A stretch of DNA of 64,000 nucleotides, from the NCBI RefSeq assembly GCF_014656435.1, contig NZ_BNCK01000007.1:1-64000 (forward strand), written 5' to 3'. This DNA comes from Thalassotalea marina. Its GTDB lineage: Bacteria > Pseudomonadota > Gammaproteobacteria > Enterobacterales > Alteromonadaceae. Shown piece by piece: positions 44,385 to 54,462 of this stretch. Both the position numbers and the translations under genes were made by a program. The notes under the pieces were generated by a model. The model was not told where the DNA came from. It saw only the letters and a list, made by a program, of their open reading frames with translations, and made no database searches. Position 1 is the first letter of the stretch. Each line of letters starts with the position of its first letter.

Positions 44385-45110
44385 ATGAACTTTAAGAAAG
44401 GTTTAGCAATTGGTTTAGCAGCACTAGGTTTATCAATGTCAGCTCAAGCAGCTGAAATTAATGTTGGTGGTGTTGTTTGGGATCCAGATTCAGTTAACTC
44501 ATTCCCAGCAGCTGAAGACTTTTTCAGCAGCGGTAACATTTTTGAAAATGCAGCTTTTCAATCTGGTGATATTGTTAACGGTTTTGGTATTTTCGACCAG
44601 TTTAACAGCGACGTTAATAACGTAAATTCGTTCTGCCCAGGTTGTGAGCTTACATTTACTTTTTCTATGGAATTAGTAGACTTCAACCCAATTGCTGGCA
44701 ACATGGGTACGTTTGAATTCAAAAACCTAGCAATTGATATTTTTGTTGACCACAACCCTAACTATGTTGGTACACAAGCAACTGCTGGTGAAGGTACACT
44801 TTGGTTATCATTATTAGCAGATACAAACTTAACAGGTATCGGTACAAACTTAGGTACTGGTTCTGATACGGGTACTGGCTCTGCAAACTTAAGTGTTGTA
44901 GGCGGTATTGCTGCATCTAACTTTGATACTAACGGTGAAGCTGGTGGCTCTGACTTAGTTCTTTCTTCATCTTTCCAACCTGGTGGTCCTAACGGCCTAT
45001 TAAAAGGTGGTTTTGAGTTAACTGGTAACTCTATCCCTGAGCCTACTTCTATCGCTTTATTAGGTTTAGGTTTATTAGGTTTTGCTGCTGCTCGTAAGCG
45101 CAAAGCTTAA
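44385..45110 (+). CDS. PEP-CTERM domain surface protein, paralogue 4
   Basis: 241 residues, identical to paralogue 3 except Gly135 in place of Ser. All motifs are intact (signal peptide, CPGC, Gly/Thr-rich segment, PEP helix, basic tail), as are its promoter and dyad, so it should be expressed together with its twin. The duplication probably raises gene dosage. Confidence 0.93.
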   Translation: MNFKKGLAIGLAALGLSMSAQAAEINVGGVVWDPDSVNSFPAAEDFFSSGNIFENAAFQSGDIVNGFGIFDQFNSDVNNVNSFCPGCELTFTFSMELVDFNPIAGNMGTFEFKNLAIDIFVDHNPNYVGTQATAGEGTLWLSLLADTNLTGIGTNLGTGSDTGTGSANLSVVGGIAASNFDTNGEAGGSDLVLSSSFQPGGPNGLLKGGFELTGNSIPEPTSIALLGLGLLGFAAARKRKA

Positions 45111-45129
45111 TCAATAAATTTCATATGTA

Positions 45130-45153
45130 AAGGCCGCTTCTGCGGCCTTTTTT
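45130..45153 (+). terminator. Terminator of PEP-CTERM gene 4
   Basis: AAGGCCGC-TTCT-GCGGCCTT with T-run; the leader before it is shorter than after genes 2 and 3. Confidence 0.9.
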
Positions 45154-45430
45154 ATTTTTAGAAATGCTATTTTCCAAGGTTAAGTACGAGGCAGATTTCT
45201 AGTATTTGTAGTATCAATAAATGAGTGGAGTAGTTTATAAACATAGCGCTGTATTAGGCCACAAGGGTGAGTAAACAATTCATTATGGCTTAGTTAGTTG
45301 CTATTAAATAAAGCTCTCTGATTTTCGAAAATATTTCATGCTGTTATTCTGAGTTTATAAGAAATTATATTTACTACTTATTTAAAATTTATCAGTCCCT
45401 TGTACATTATTTTATCTTATTAGAGTTACT

Positions 45431-45466
45431 AAAAAGGCTAACCAGTAAACTGATTAGCCTTTTTTG
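45431..45466. terminator. Terminator of the prsT pair (bidirectional)
   Basis: AAAAAGGCTAA and TTAGCCTTTTTT arms with an internal CAGT/ACTG pairing; A and T tails on both sides. Confidence 0.85.
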
Positions 45467-45508
45467 TTTTTAGTTAACTCTATGTGGTTATCGGACTAGC
45501 CTAAGATC

Positions 45509-48259
45509 CTATAAACGTTCTTTAAGCTTTAAAACTTCCCTTTGCGTATCTTTACTATCAATTTCAATACCCTCGATAACTCTTTTGGCTTTCTCCAAGC
45601 TACCTTTATTAATTAATTGATTAGCAAAGGCTAGTTTAGTTTTGGCATCCTTACTCCCTGCATTTATCGCCTTTTCTAGTACGTCAAAACTACCGCTGTC
45701 ATTTAGCTCCGACAAAATCACACCATGTGTTTCTAAAATAGGTAATAAATTACTATTAAGTTTGTAAGCTTTTTCACTATAAACTTTGGCTTGATCCAAT
45801 TGGTTTGTTTGATATAAAGCCCACGACAAGTTATTTAGTGCAATTATGTTATTCGGAGAATCAGTCAGTACCAATTTATACTGCTCTATTCTTTTATCAA
45901 GGTCATCGCCCGAATAAAGACTTGCCAATAACATACGAGTCTTCTCATCAGGATATTTAGCAATATGTTGCTCTAAGACCTTTTCTGCTTCAGACCTTTT
46001 GCCAGAGAAAAGTAACGCTCTCGAAAGGTGGATTGCGTATTTCGACGTTGGCTGTTTGTTATATGCTTCTGAAAACTCAGTAATCGCTTTTTCATATTGT
46101 TTATTTGCTAAAGCAGTTTGCCCTTTCACTGAATCAATGAAGGGATGGACTACATTCTTATCTTTGAGTTTCGTGAGGTAAAAGTTTGATTTGCTCTCGT
46201 TACCAGTGAGCATTTCATAATAAGCTAACAGCATTTCAAGGCGCGTATTATTAGGGAACAGCCTATACGCCTCCTCTCCTGCAGTTAACGCTTCATCAAA
46301 TTGTTCTTCTATTTCTAATACGCCAATCATTCGTAGGTGAAGAATGTAGTTTTGTGGAAACAGTTTAACAGCTTGGCTAAAAACGTCTTTAGCATTTGTC
46401 AGTTGCCTGTTTTGCGTATAACTGTCACCTAAAATGATCCAGTAAGAATCGGGTAAACTATCAACATTTTTGATACTTTCAAGAACTTTAATTGCTTCTT
46501 TAATTTCACCATTTAAGCGATAATTCTGCGCTAGTCCTAACATTAAACCAATGTTACTTTTATCGTTTTTAGATAACTGTTCAATAAAAGTAATCGACTT
46601 ATCTAGCGAGTTTGTTTTTTGTGCTAAAAGGCTATAACGATTTAGCGCACCTAAATGGTTCGGCGATAATTCAATGATTTTTTCATATAATGTATTAGCT
46701 TTATCGGGTGCCGACTCTTCACTTAAAATTGCTAAATTATATAACGCTGCTAAATTTTCCGGCTCTTTTGATAAGACTGTTTCAAACGATTTTATCGCCA
46801 ACTCTTTATTATCATGTTTTACAGCAATAATGCCCTGAAGAAGCTGCCCTGCGGTTAAATGGCTATCATCATTTAACCACTTATCAGCAATAGCTTGTGC
46901 TTTTTCGTCTAGTCCAAATCGCAAATATTGTAAAGCCAATGAAAGCTCTACATCTTCAAGTGATGGATCTAGCTTTAAGGCATATTCGATTGATTGTAAT
47001 CCGGATAAATCTTTTTGTGATAATAATAGTGCCCCTTTCTGAATAGCAATCGACGGGTCATCTGGAGATAAAGCCTGTGCTTTATTCAAAAGTGTTTGTG
47101 CCGAATTAAAATCATTTGCAGCAACAAGAGCTAGGCTTGATTCTTTAAGGATATCAACATCAGACTGAGTTAACCCTTCCAGTATCGCGTAATTTTCTAA
47201 CGCCTCATCAGTATAGCCAAGCTTAGCTTTTACAACAGCAAGCACTTTTTGCAATGGATGTGACGGGGGTAATCTGTCTTCTATATTTTTTAACTGAGAA
47301 TATGCTTGTTCTAATTCGCCAAGTTTGTATGCACTTACACCCGCGACCATTCGTGCAACATCAAATTGCAATCCACTTTTTATCGCTATTTCTGCATGTC
47401 CGATGGCTGAACGATAATCTTCCTTACTAAATTCAATCTGCGATTTATATTGATGTGCCAAAGGAGCATCTTTAAATCGAGCCAAGATATCATCTACTAA
47501 TGTTTCGGCTTTGTCGTATTGTTCATCTCGAATTAGCGCTTGAATTAAAAACAGCGTAATAGCGTAATCTTTTGGTGCAATTTCTACGTGTTTAGCAAAA
47601 CTTTCACTTGCCCCAGCATAGTCTTGTTTGGCTGATCGTAAATGTCCTTGTAAAATTAATGCTTCTCTGTTTAACGGTGCGTTAGCTAACAAATCATTAA
47701 TAGTTGCCAAACTTTCGTCGATATTGCCGTTAGCATATGTCGAATAGGCTGTTGATAGCTTGCCAAAGGTTGTTGAGGGGTTGATACCCTTTGCTTGTTG
47801 CAGGTAATCTTGCCCTTGGCTATTGTCATTAGCATTTAATGAACTTACACCAGCATAAAATAAAACACCTTGGTAATTTTGGTCGCTAAGCGAACTGTGA
47901 TTTTCGAGCAATAACTTAATGCCATCTACATCTCCAAGCTTTGCTCTAGCTACCGCCAAATTCAAAACGGCTTTTTCGTCTGATGTTCCAAGTTTTATTG
48001 CTTGTTCTAGCTCTTTATCTGCACTGACATATACACCTTGTGATAGGTAGGCTAAACCTAAACTCAAACGTGCTGCCGCGTTTTTAGGATCAACTCGAAC
48101 CGCATTTTTGAACTGTACAATGGCATCAGCGACTTTTTGTTGTTCGAGAGAGCTGTTTCCTTGTGCCAAATATTCATCTGACGTTTTTTCACTACAAGCT
48201 GCTAGTCCTAATCCCATGGCGACTGCAAATGACAGATTGATAATGTTATGTTTTTTCAT
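45509..48259 (-). CDS. prsT: PrsT-type TPR-repeat lipoprotein, copy 1
   Basis: 916 residues. Lipoprotein signal with lipobox LAAC (Cys22). The rest is a long series of TPR helical repeats (e.g. AIVQFKNAVRVDPKNAAARLSLGLAYLSQGVYVSADKELEQAIKLG; ALYNLAILSEESAPDKANTLYEKIIELSPNHLGALNRYSLLA). Length, lipobox and repeat style match PrsT, the TPR lipoprotein of exosortase-A/PEP-CTERM systems. Probably an outer-membrane or periplasmic scaffold for polysaccharide or PEP-CTERM protein export. Follows a paralogue by 16 bp. Confidence 0.88.
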   Translation of the reverse strand: MKKHNIINLSFAVAMGLGLAACSEKTSDEYLAQGNSSLEQQKVADAIVQFKNAVRVDPKNAAARLSLGLAYLSQGVYVSADKELEQAIKLGTSDEKAVLNLAVARAKLGDVDGIKLLLENHSSLSDQNYQGVLFYAGVSSLNANDNSQGQDYLQQAKGINPSTTFGKLSTAYSTYANGNIDESLATINDLLANAPLNREALILQGHLRSAKQDYAGASESFAKHVEIAPKDYAITLFLIQALIRDEQYDKAETLVDDILARFKDAPLAHQYKSQIEFSKEDYRSAIGHAEIAIKSGLQFDVARMVAGVSAYKLGELEQAYSQLKNIEDRLPPSHPLQKVLAVVKAKLGYTDEALENYAILEGLTQSDVDILKESSLALVAANDFNSAQTLLNKAQALSPDDPSIAIQKGALLLSQKDLSGLQSIEYALKLDPSLEDVELSLALQYLRFGLDEKAQAIADKWLNDDSHLTAGQLLQGIIAVKHDNKELAIKSFETVLSKEPENLAALYNLAILSEESAPDKANTLYEKIIELSPNHLGALNRYSLLAQKTNSLDKSITFIEQLSKNDKSNIGLMLGLAQNYRLNGEIKEAIKVLESIKNVDSLPDSYWIILGDSYTQNRQLTNAKDVFSQAVKLFPQNYILHLRMIGVLEIEEQFDEALTAGEEAYRLFPNNTRLEMLLAYYEMLTGNESKSNFYLTKLKDKNVVHPFIDSVKGQTALANKQYEKAITEFSEAYNKQPTSKYAIHLSRALLFSGKRSEAEKVLEQHIAKYPDEKTRMLLASLYSGDDLDKRIEQYKLVLTDSPNNIIALNNLSWALYQTNQLDQAKVYSEKAYKLNSNLLPILETHGVILSELNDSGSFDVLEKAINAGSKDAKTKLAFANQLINKGSLEKAKRVIEGIEIDSKDTQREVLKLKERL

Positions 48260-48275
48260 CTTTATTCCTTAAGAT

Positions 48276-51017
48276 CTAAATTTTGTTCAACAACTCAGAT
48301 ATTTTTGATTTTTGTTTTTCTGTTTGAGGTTTCACATCCAACAACAGTGCTTTAGCTTCATTGGTGCGACTGTTTAATAGTAATATTTCAATGTAATGTA
48401 ACTTGATATCAATGTCGCGACCATTCACTAAGTCATATGCTTCTTTCGACTTATTTAACGCTTCTCGTTTACGGTCAAGTTTACTTAGCACTTGAGCATA
48501 GGTATCTACAACATTAGGCACCTTAGGTGCCAATTCATAAGCTTTTTCAGCATGAGTTAACGCTTCTTCCAAAGAATTATCTTCCATTGCTAACCAAGCA
48601 AGGTTATTTAAAGCGACAACATTTAATGGCTGTGACTTTACTATATCTCGATAAGAAACGAGTGCTTTACTTTGATCAACTTGTGCATACATACTGGCCA
48701 GTAAATCTTTAGCTCTAACATCTTTAGCATTTTTTTCAATATGCTCTTCTAGAAACTCGACCGCTTTAGTCATTGTACTAGCTTCTTGCAGTGCTAATGC
48801 ATATAACACCGCATTCTGACTTGATGAAAACGATTGATAATACTCGCCTAAATGCTTTACTGCTTTAGCGAAGTCTTTTTCCAAAAACGCAATTCGGCCA
48901 ATTATACCTGTGGTTATACTGTCATTAATTTGTGTTTTATCGATGTCAGCAAACAAGCGTTTTGCCTCATCAACTTTCCCGCTATCAAGCAATAACTGCA
49001 TTTTCACTAATTTCAGTTCTGTGTTATCGCTATGAACACCGTTAATAGCTTTGTTCAAAGAAGTTAATGCACGATCAATTTGTCTTGTTTTTACAAAATA
49101 ATCAGCCAACAACATCACAGGCTCAATGTGATAAGGGTTTACATCATTCCACTTTTCTAACGTTTGCCTAATCAAATCGCCTTTTTGCATACGTTGATGA
49201 GCAAATAATTGTAGCTGCCATACTTTCTTAGGCGTTTGCATATTAAGGGTTAACTGATCTGCAACAGCTAATAGATCTTTTAACTTTTTCTGGTCTGCTA
49301 ATGCTTCCATATACAACACTGCATAAGTGTTTTTATTTTCAGCCTGTTCAAATGCCGCCTTAATTAACCCCAATGCTTGTTCTGACTTTTCCAAAGCATA
49401 ATGAATACGCAACGCTTTAACATGATTAGGGTGTTTTTCAACGGCTTGTTTTGCTAAAGTAGACGCTTTTTCTTTGTCACCTTGAGCATTAAATACCGCT
49501 GATAGCTCAGTCATGGCAAAAATGTTATCGGGTACAACTTCTAAGCTCTTCTCTAATTCCTTCTTTGCCGCATCTAAGTTCTTTAGTCGAATATAAACTG
49601 CAGCTGCCATGTTATAACCATCAGCTTTTTCAGGATTTTTTTCTTGCCAATTCTTGGCAATTGACAATGCTTTTTCTGTATCCCCTTGCTCTAATGCAAC
49701 GTAGGAAAGCGCTAATTCAGCACCGATCAATTCTGGGTTTTCACGAACTGCTTTTTCTATATCTTCAACACCAGATAGATCACTCATCAACAATTTAAGT
49801 ACACCTTGGCGACTTGCAGCCAGTGGGCTATCAATTGTCGGTGTTTGGCCTACTAGCTGTTTTGCCTGCTCAGTGGCGCCAACAGAAAGTAAATTAAAGC
49901 TCAAAGACGACATGAACTCCTGATCTGCTTCAGTAACTGGTTGGTAGTTTTCTAATGCCGCAGCAATGTTTTCAATAGAGCCCAAGTGAAATTGACTCAC
50001 GGCATACATTTTTCTCGCAGCGTGTTCAGGTGTTAACTGATGTAAGATACTGCCCAAGTGATGATTTGCTTGTTCATAGTTTGCTTGATAAAACGCACTA
50101 GCACCGGCAACAAGTCTTAAATGTGGCACCATGTAACCATTTTGTAGACCCTTTTCAGCAACTTCTTGGGCTAATTTATAGTCTTTTTCAGCAAACCGGA
50201 CGACAGCTTTTACATATAACGCAACAGGCTGGTTTGGTACTGCTGATAAAATGGCATCTGCATATTGTTCTGCTTCTAAGTAATCATCGGTTTTGACTAA
50301 GGTGTCAGCCAACAATAAATAAATCAGCTTAGATTGGGGCTGCAACTTTTGGTAATGTTTAAAACTTTTTGCAGCAGACTCATAATCTGATTGGCCAGCA
50401 AATATTTGCCCCTGAAGCATTACAGCCTCTGGGTTATCTGCTAACACGCTGAGACTTTTTTCCACCAATGTCGATGCTTTATCCATCTTTTGTTCGGCAA
50501 GCGCAACGTATGCGTTGGCCAATATCGCATGGGCATTAGCAGGTAACATGTCGTTAATGCGTTTAACCAATTCTCTTGCTTTGTCTAACTCATTACTTCT
50601 GATCAGAGCAAGTGTTTGATAAGAGAAGTACTCAACTTTCTCTTCTAATGTTAACTTTTCTGCAGCCTCACCTAACTCAAGTACACTGTCGTTCTGATCT
50701 GAAACCAAATACGCCCTTGCAAGTGAAGATATTAAACCTCGACCTTCATATTTAAGAGATTGGCCTTTTTCTAATTCTTTTATTGCGCCTAAGTTTTCAC
50801 CACGGGATAAATAAAACTGACCAAACTTAACACGCAAATTTGCGTCATTTGGTGCTAACTGCACAGCATTTTTGAAAGCGATTTCTGATTCTTTAAATTT
50901 GTTTTCTTTTTCTAGTTGCTCAGCTTGCGCTAAATAAGTTTCCACCGTTTGTTTTTCACCACAAGCAGTTAGTGACAATACAACAGCTAGGGCTAATGCA
51001 TGTTTTCTTGGGTTCAT
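48276..51017 (-). CDS. prsT: PrsT-type TPR-repeat lipoprotein, copy 2
   Basis: 913 residues; lipobox LTAC (about Cys19), then TPR repeats throughout (ETYLAQAEQLEKENKFKESEIAFKNAVQLAPNDANLRVKFGQFYLSRGE; DGYNMAAAVYIRLKNLDAAKKELEKSLEVVPDNIFAMTELSAVFNAQGD). Same architecture and length as the downstream copy but clearly diverged, so an old duplication. First gene of the pair, with a promoter likely in 51018-51096. No -24/-12 promoter is seen here, unlike the PEP-CTERM genes. Confidence 0.88.
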   Translation of the reverse strand: MNPRKHALALAVVLSLTACGEKQTVETYLAQAEQLEKENKFKESEIAFKNAVQLAPNDANLRVKFGQFYLSRGENLGAIKELEKGQSLKYEGRGLISSLARAYLVSDQNDSVLELGEAAEKLTLEEKVEYFSYQTLALIRSNELDKARELVKRINDMLPANAHAILANAYVALAEQKMDKASTLVEKSLSVLADNPEAVMLQGQIFAGQSDYESAAKSFKHYQKLQPQSKLIYLLLADTLVKTDDYLEAEQYADAILSAVPNQPVALYVKAVVRFAEKDYKLAQEVAEKGLQNGYMVPHLRLVAGASAFYQANYEQANHHLGSILHQLTPEHAARKMYAVSQFHLGSIENIAAALENYQPVTEADQEFMSSLSFNLLSVGATEQAKQLVGQTPTIDSPLAASRQGVLKLLMSDLSGVEDIEKAVRENPELIGAELALSYVALEQGDTEKALSIAKNWQEKNPEKADGYNMAAAVYIRLKNLDAAKKELEKSLEVVPDNIFAMTELSAVFNAQGDKEKASTLAKQAVEKHPNHVKALRIHYALEKSEQALGLIKAAFEQAENKNTYAVLYMEALADQKKLKDLLAVADQLTLNMQTPKKVWQLQLFAHQRMQKGDLIRQTLEKWNDVNPYHIEPVMLLADYFVKTRQIDRALTSLNKAINGVHSDNTELKLVKMQLLLDSGKVDEAKRLFADIDKTQINDSITTGIIGRIAFLEKDFAKAVKHLGEYYQSFSSSQNAVLYALALQEASTMTKAVEFLEEHIEKNAKDVRAKDLLASMYAQVDQSKALVSYRDIVKSQPLNVVALNNLAWLAMEDNSLEEALTHAEKAYELAPKVPNVVDTYAQVLSKLDRKREALNKSKEAYDLVNGRDIDIKLHYIEILLLNSRTNEAKALLLDVKPQTEKQKSKISELLNKI

Positions 51018-51096
51018 TGATTTTTCCCTGTGTCTTTTTATTATTTTTAAACATTCAGCGTGCTATTTATACTTAAACACACACATTTCAAATAAA

Positions 51097-51120
51097 CAAA
51101 AGCTCACTAAGTGTGAGCTT
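51097..51120 (-). terminator. Terminator of the wecBC/EPS operon
   Basis: AGCTCAC-TAAGT-GTGAGCT followed on the minus strand by a T-rich tail, 9 bp after the 51129 stop. It separates the EPS operon from the prsT pair. Confidence 0.75.
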
Positions 51121-51128
51121 TTTATTTC

Positions 51129-53390
51129 TTAACCTCGAGTATTTAGGAGAGGTTTATTAATATCCAACTTACTGTAGCAAGTATGGTCTGTTACTAAAAT
51201 AAGTACGTCGGCCCATTCATCTATCTCTTTCACTGACTCTATGCGAGTACAGTCCCAAGTTGGCACAAATGGGTCGTGATAACTCACTTCTATACCATTT
51301 TTGACAAAGTGTTCCAATATTGCGTCAGCAGGTGTTTCACGGCAATCATCAACGTTTGCTTTGTATGCAACGCCTAAAATGCCAATTCTTTTGCCATTGA
51401 CAGACTTAAGTAATTCAATGGCTTGATCTGCTACTTTTGCCGGACGCTCATCATTGATTTTTCGCGCCATACGTACAAAGTCGCCAGCTTTAGTGTTTTC
51501 AACTAAAAACCACGGATCGATTGGAATACAATGACCACCTACACCAGGGCCTGGTGTTAATACATTCACACGAGGATGACGATTAGCTAATTTGATCACT
51601 TCGTATACGTCAACATCAAGCTCTTGTGCAACTTCTGCTAACTCGTTAGCAAAAGCAATACCTACGTCACGAGAGGTATTTTCAACTAACTTAACACACT
51701 CAGCGGTTGTCAAATCAGTTAAGAACACTTCTCCTTTAACAAAACTTTGGTAAATTCGTTTAACCTTTTGTTGAGCTTGCTCATTTGAAGCGCCAATAAT
51801 TCGGTCGTTATGAACTAATTCATGTAGAGTTTGACCTGGAATTGCGCGCTCAGGGCAATGAACTACATCAATAGTTAACCCTGCATCGGCAAAGCGTTGT
51901 TCTACCGCTAAGCTAGTTTGCGGCGAGATGGTTGATTCAACAATAACGGTTTGACCATTTTTAGCTACTTTAGCAATGGCATCAACCGCGCTGAATACGT
52001 AGCTGCGATCACAGCTGTTGTCTTTATGTGGCGTTGGTACTGCAACCAAATAGGTATCAGCACTTGGAATGTCGGTTGACGCTTTTAAGAAGCCTTGTGA
52101 CACAACCTTTTTCACTAATTCAGGCATACCCACTTCATCAAATGGACATTCGCCACGGTTTATTGCATCAACTTTATCTTGGCTTAAATCTACACCAGTA
52201 ACCGAGTAACCCGCTTGTGCAATTAAGCTAGAAATGGGTAATCCCATATAGCCCATGCCGATGACGGCTATTGACTCATTTCGCGCGATAATGGTTTCAT
52301 CTTTAGCTGTTTCAGTACCCGTAATAATATCTAAAATGGTTTCCGCGACATGGCCGTCACCAAACGGATTTTCCCAACTAAATTTATCAGCTGCAAGCCA
52401 TTTTTCTGCTGCAGCTACGGCTTTATCACCATTTCGTCCAACTAGAACATTCGCGCCTACTTCTATAGACTCAGGACGTTCGGTATTTTCACGTAAAGTA
52501 ATACATGGCACACCTAATAAGCACGCTTCTTCTTGAATACCACCTGAATCGGTCAAGATTAAACGGGCATGTTTCTGTAACTGAATAAAATCCAAATAGC
52601 CTATTGGTGGTAGTAGCTTAAGATAACTAGGAACCTCAATGTTAAATTCTTTTAATTTAGCTTGTGTTCTTGGATGAATTGGCCAGACGATAGTTTGGCT
52701 ATATTTTGCATGTAACTGATCAAATAGCGCTAATAATTCTTTCAGATTTGAGGGAATATCAACATTTGATGCACGATGCGCCGTCACCAAAAAGTAAGAT
52801 TTATCCGTAACGCCTAGCTCTTGTAATATCGTGCTTTTTTCAGCTGATATTTCCAAGTGCTGGAACAAGGAGTCAGATACGGTATTACCAACAGTAAAAA
52901 TTTTATCGGCACTAATACCTTCTTTAGACAGAATTTTGTGCTGGTTTGGACCAACAGCAAATAAATAGTCACTAATGTGATCTGTCATAATACGGTTAGT
53001 TTCTTCTGGCATTGTTCTGTCATAACTGCGCAAGCCTGCTTCAATATGACCAACTTTAATGCCAAGTTTAGATGCCGCAAGTGCACCAGCTAACACCGTA
53101 TTGGTATCGCCTTGCACTAACACTACGTCAGGTTTTTCTTCCAATAAAATAGGTTCCATTTTGATTAAAATGTTACCTGTTTGGTTACTGTGCAACCCAG
53201 AGCCTACACCTAGATTATAGTGAGGTTGTGGTAGGTGTAATTCCTTAAAAAAGATACTATCCATTTCTTCAGAGTAATGCTGATTTGAATGAATAATAAA
53301 ATATGGAATATCACGCTCTTGGCATTGACGAATAACGGGTGCCATTTTGATAATTTCAGGACGTGTTCCTACAACTATCCCAATTTTCAT
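51129..53390 (-). CDS. Fused UDP-GlcNAc 2-epimerase / UDP-ManNAc dehydrogenase
   Basis: 753 residues, a WecB-WecC fusion. Residues 1-355 are a non-hydrolysing UDP-GlcNAc 2-epimerase (IGIVVGTRPEIIKMAPVI, GHIEAGLRSYDRTMPEE, LTDSGGIQEEA). After a short linker, residues 373-753 are a UDP-ManNAc dehydrogenase (IAVIGMGYMGLPISSLIA, VESTISPQTS, catalytic Cys in PGPGVGGHCIPIDPWF, ADVLILVTDHTCY). One polypeptide would convert UDP-GlcNAc to UDP-ManNAcA in two steps. The genes are usually separate. Last gene of the leftward EPS operon. Confidence 0.93.
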   Translation of the reverse strand: MKIGIVVGTRPEIIKMAPVIRQCQERDIPYFIIHSNQHYSEEMDSIFFKELHLPQPHYNLGVGSGLHSNQTGNILIKMEPILLEEKPDVVLVQGDTNTVLAGALAASKLGIKVGHIEAGLRSYDRTMPEETNRIMTDHISDYLFAVGPNQHKILSKEGISADKIFTVGNTVSDSLFQHLEISAEKSTILQELGVTDKSYFLVTAHRASNVDIPSNLKELLALFDQLHAKYSQTIVWPIHPRTQAKLKEFNIEVPSYLKLLPPIGYLDFIQLQKHARLILTDSGGIQEEACLLGVPCITLRENTERPESIEVGANVLVGRNGDKAVAAAEKWLAADKFSWENPFGDGHVAETILDIITGTETAKDETIIARNESIAVIGMGYMGLPISSLIAQAGYSVTGVDLSQDKVDAINRGECPFDEVGMPELVKKVVSQGFLKASTDIPSADTYLVAVPTPHKDNSCDRSYVFSAVDAIAKVAKNGQTVIVESTISPQTSLAVEQRFADAGLTIDVVHCPERAIPGQTLHELVHNDRIIGASNEQAQQKVKRIYQSFVKGEVFLTDLTTAECVKLVENTSRDVGIAFANELAEVAQELDVDVYEVIKLANRHPRVNVLTPGPGVGGHCIPIDPWFLVENTKAGDFVRMARKINDERPAKVADQAIELLKSVNGKRIGILGVAYKANVDDCRETPADAILEHFVKNGIEVSYHDPFVPTWDCTRIESVKEIDEWADVLILVTDHTCYSKLDINKPLLNTRG

Positions 53391-53422
53391 AATTAATTCC
53401 TTATTGAACAGCCTTTAACTGA

Positions 53423-54442
53423 CTAAACGTTATTTAAATACCAAGGCATCGCTTCTAAAATACCTTGCTGAATTTTGTGACTTGGTTGGTAACCTAAGTT
53501 GTTTTTGGCTTTTGAAATATCAGCCTGAGAATGCCTGACATCTCCTGCTCTAAAATCTCTGTATTCAGCATCAAGTGCAACCGACACGTCATTTTCGGTT
53601 AATGCTTGTTTAATGGATGAATACAAGTCATTTAAAGTTGTGCGGTCGCCAACAGCAACGTTATACACTTCATTTTTGACGTCGTCTGAAGCTGTTGCAG
53701 CAAGAATATTCATCTGCACTGTGTTATCGATATAACAAAAATCACGGCTAGTTAAACCATCACCATTAATAAAAACTTGTTCACCTTTGATCATTGCTGC
53801 TGTCCACTTTGGAATAACGGCAGCGTATGCTCCATCAGGATCTTGCCTGCGACCAAAAACATTAAAATATCTCAAGCCAATACACTTAAAATCATAAGTG
53901 CGAGCGTAAACACTTGCATAAAGCTCATTTACATATTTAGTGACGGCATACGGCGACAATGGATTACCAATATTTTCTTCAACTTTTGGTAACGCTGGAT
54001 GGTCGCCATAGGTTGAACTGCTCGCGGCATATACAAAGCTCGCTACTTGGTTTTGTTTTGCAGCTTCTAGCATATTCAAGAAACCAGTTACGTTAGCCGC
54101 ATTTGAAGTAATAGGGTCAGCAATTGAACGAGGTACTGAGCCCAACGCCGCTTGATGAAGTACGTAATCCACATTTTGTGTTGCCTTTAAGCAAGTATCA
54201 AAATCTCGAATATCACCTTCTATAAAAGAAAAACCTTGCCATTGCTGTGCTGAAACTAAATTTTTAACTTCATCAAGGTTCTTTTGATAACCCGTGGCAA
54301 AATTGTCTAAACCAATAACGGTTTGGTTTAGTTTTAGTAAGTTTTCTAATAAATTAGAGCCAATAAAACCAGCCACACCGGTGACTAACCACGTTTTTGG
54401 CGACTGTAATAATTCAGCTTTTACACGCTCAAACTGTGTCAC
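53423..54442 (-). CDS. UDP-N-acetylhexosamine/uronate C4-epimerase (TviC/WbpP type)
   Basis: 339 residues, short-chain dehydrogenase fold: [19 protein letters not shown] (NAD site), catalytic YxxxK in [21 protein letters not shown] and [24 protein letters not shown]. The N-terminal extension and sequence match the Vi-antigen TviC/WbpP group (UDP-GlcNAc(A) to UDP-GalNAc(A)). Encoded 20 bp after the TviB-type dehydrogenase, its usual partner. Confidence 0.9.
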   Translation of the reverse strand: MTQFERVKAELLQSPKTWLVTGVAGFIGSNLLENLLKLNQTVIGLDNFATGYQKNLDEVKNLVSAQQWQGFSFIEGDIRDFDTCLKATQNVDYVLHQAALGSVPRSIADPITSNAANVTGFLNMLEAAKQNQVASFVYAASSSTYGDHPALPKVEENIGNPLSPYAVTKYVNELYASVYARTYDFKCIGLRYFNVFGRRQDPDGAYAAVIPKWTAAMIKGEQVFINGDGLTSRDFCYIDNTVQMNILAATASDDVKNEVYNVAVGDRTTLNDLYSSIKQALTENDVSVALDAEYRDFRAGDVRHSQADISKAKNNLGYQPSHKIQQGILEAMPWYLNNV

Positions 54443-54462
54443 TTCTCTTTCCTTTTTGTTAA

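Larger units (their letters stand above)
43099..45110 (+). repeat. Recent tandem duplication, two units of 1,006 bp
   Basis: 43099-44104 and 44105-45110 each contain terminator, 21-bp dyad, sigma-54 promoter and a PEP-CTERM gene. I see three base differences between the units: 43187 G/44193 A, 43255 T/44261 A, and 43781 A/44787 G (Ser135 to Gly). Identity stops shortly after the last gene, where the terminator leader is shortened. Confidence 0.9.
45111..45508. other. Gap between the PEP-CTERM array and prsT genes
   Basis: No gene seen. A rightward terminator (45130-45153) ends the array and a bidirectional one (45431-45466) ends the convergent prsT pair. The AT-rich stretch 45160-45430 shows nothing recognisable. 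Confidence 0.7.

Noticed and set aside
43756-45103. Leftward reading frames inside the PEP-CTERM genes
   Set aside because: They repeat in each paralogue only because the sense genes are similar, and their Pro/Ser-rich products look like antisense shadows.
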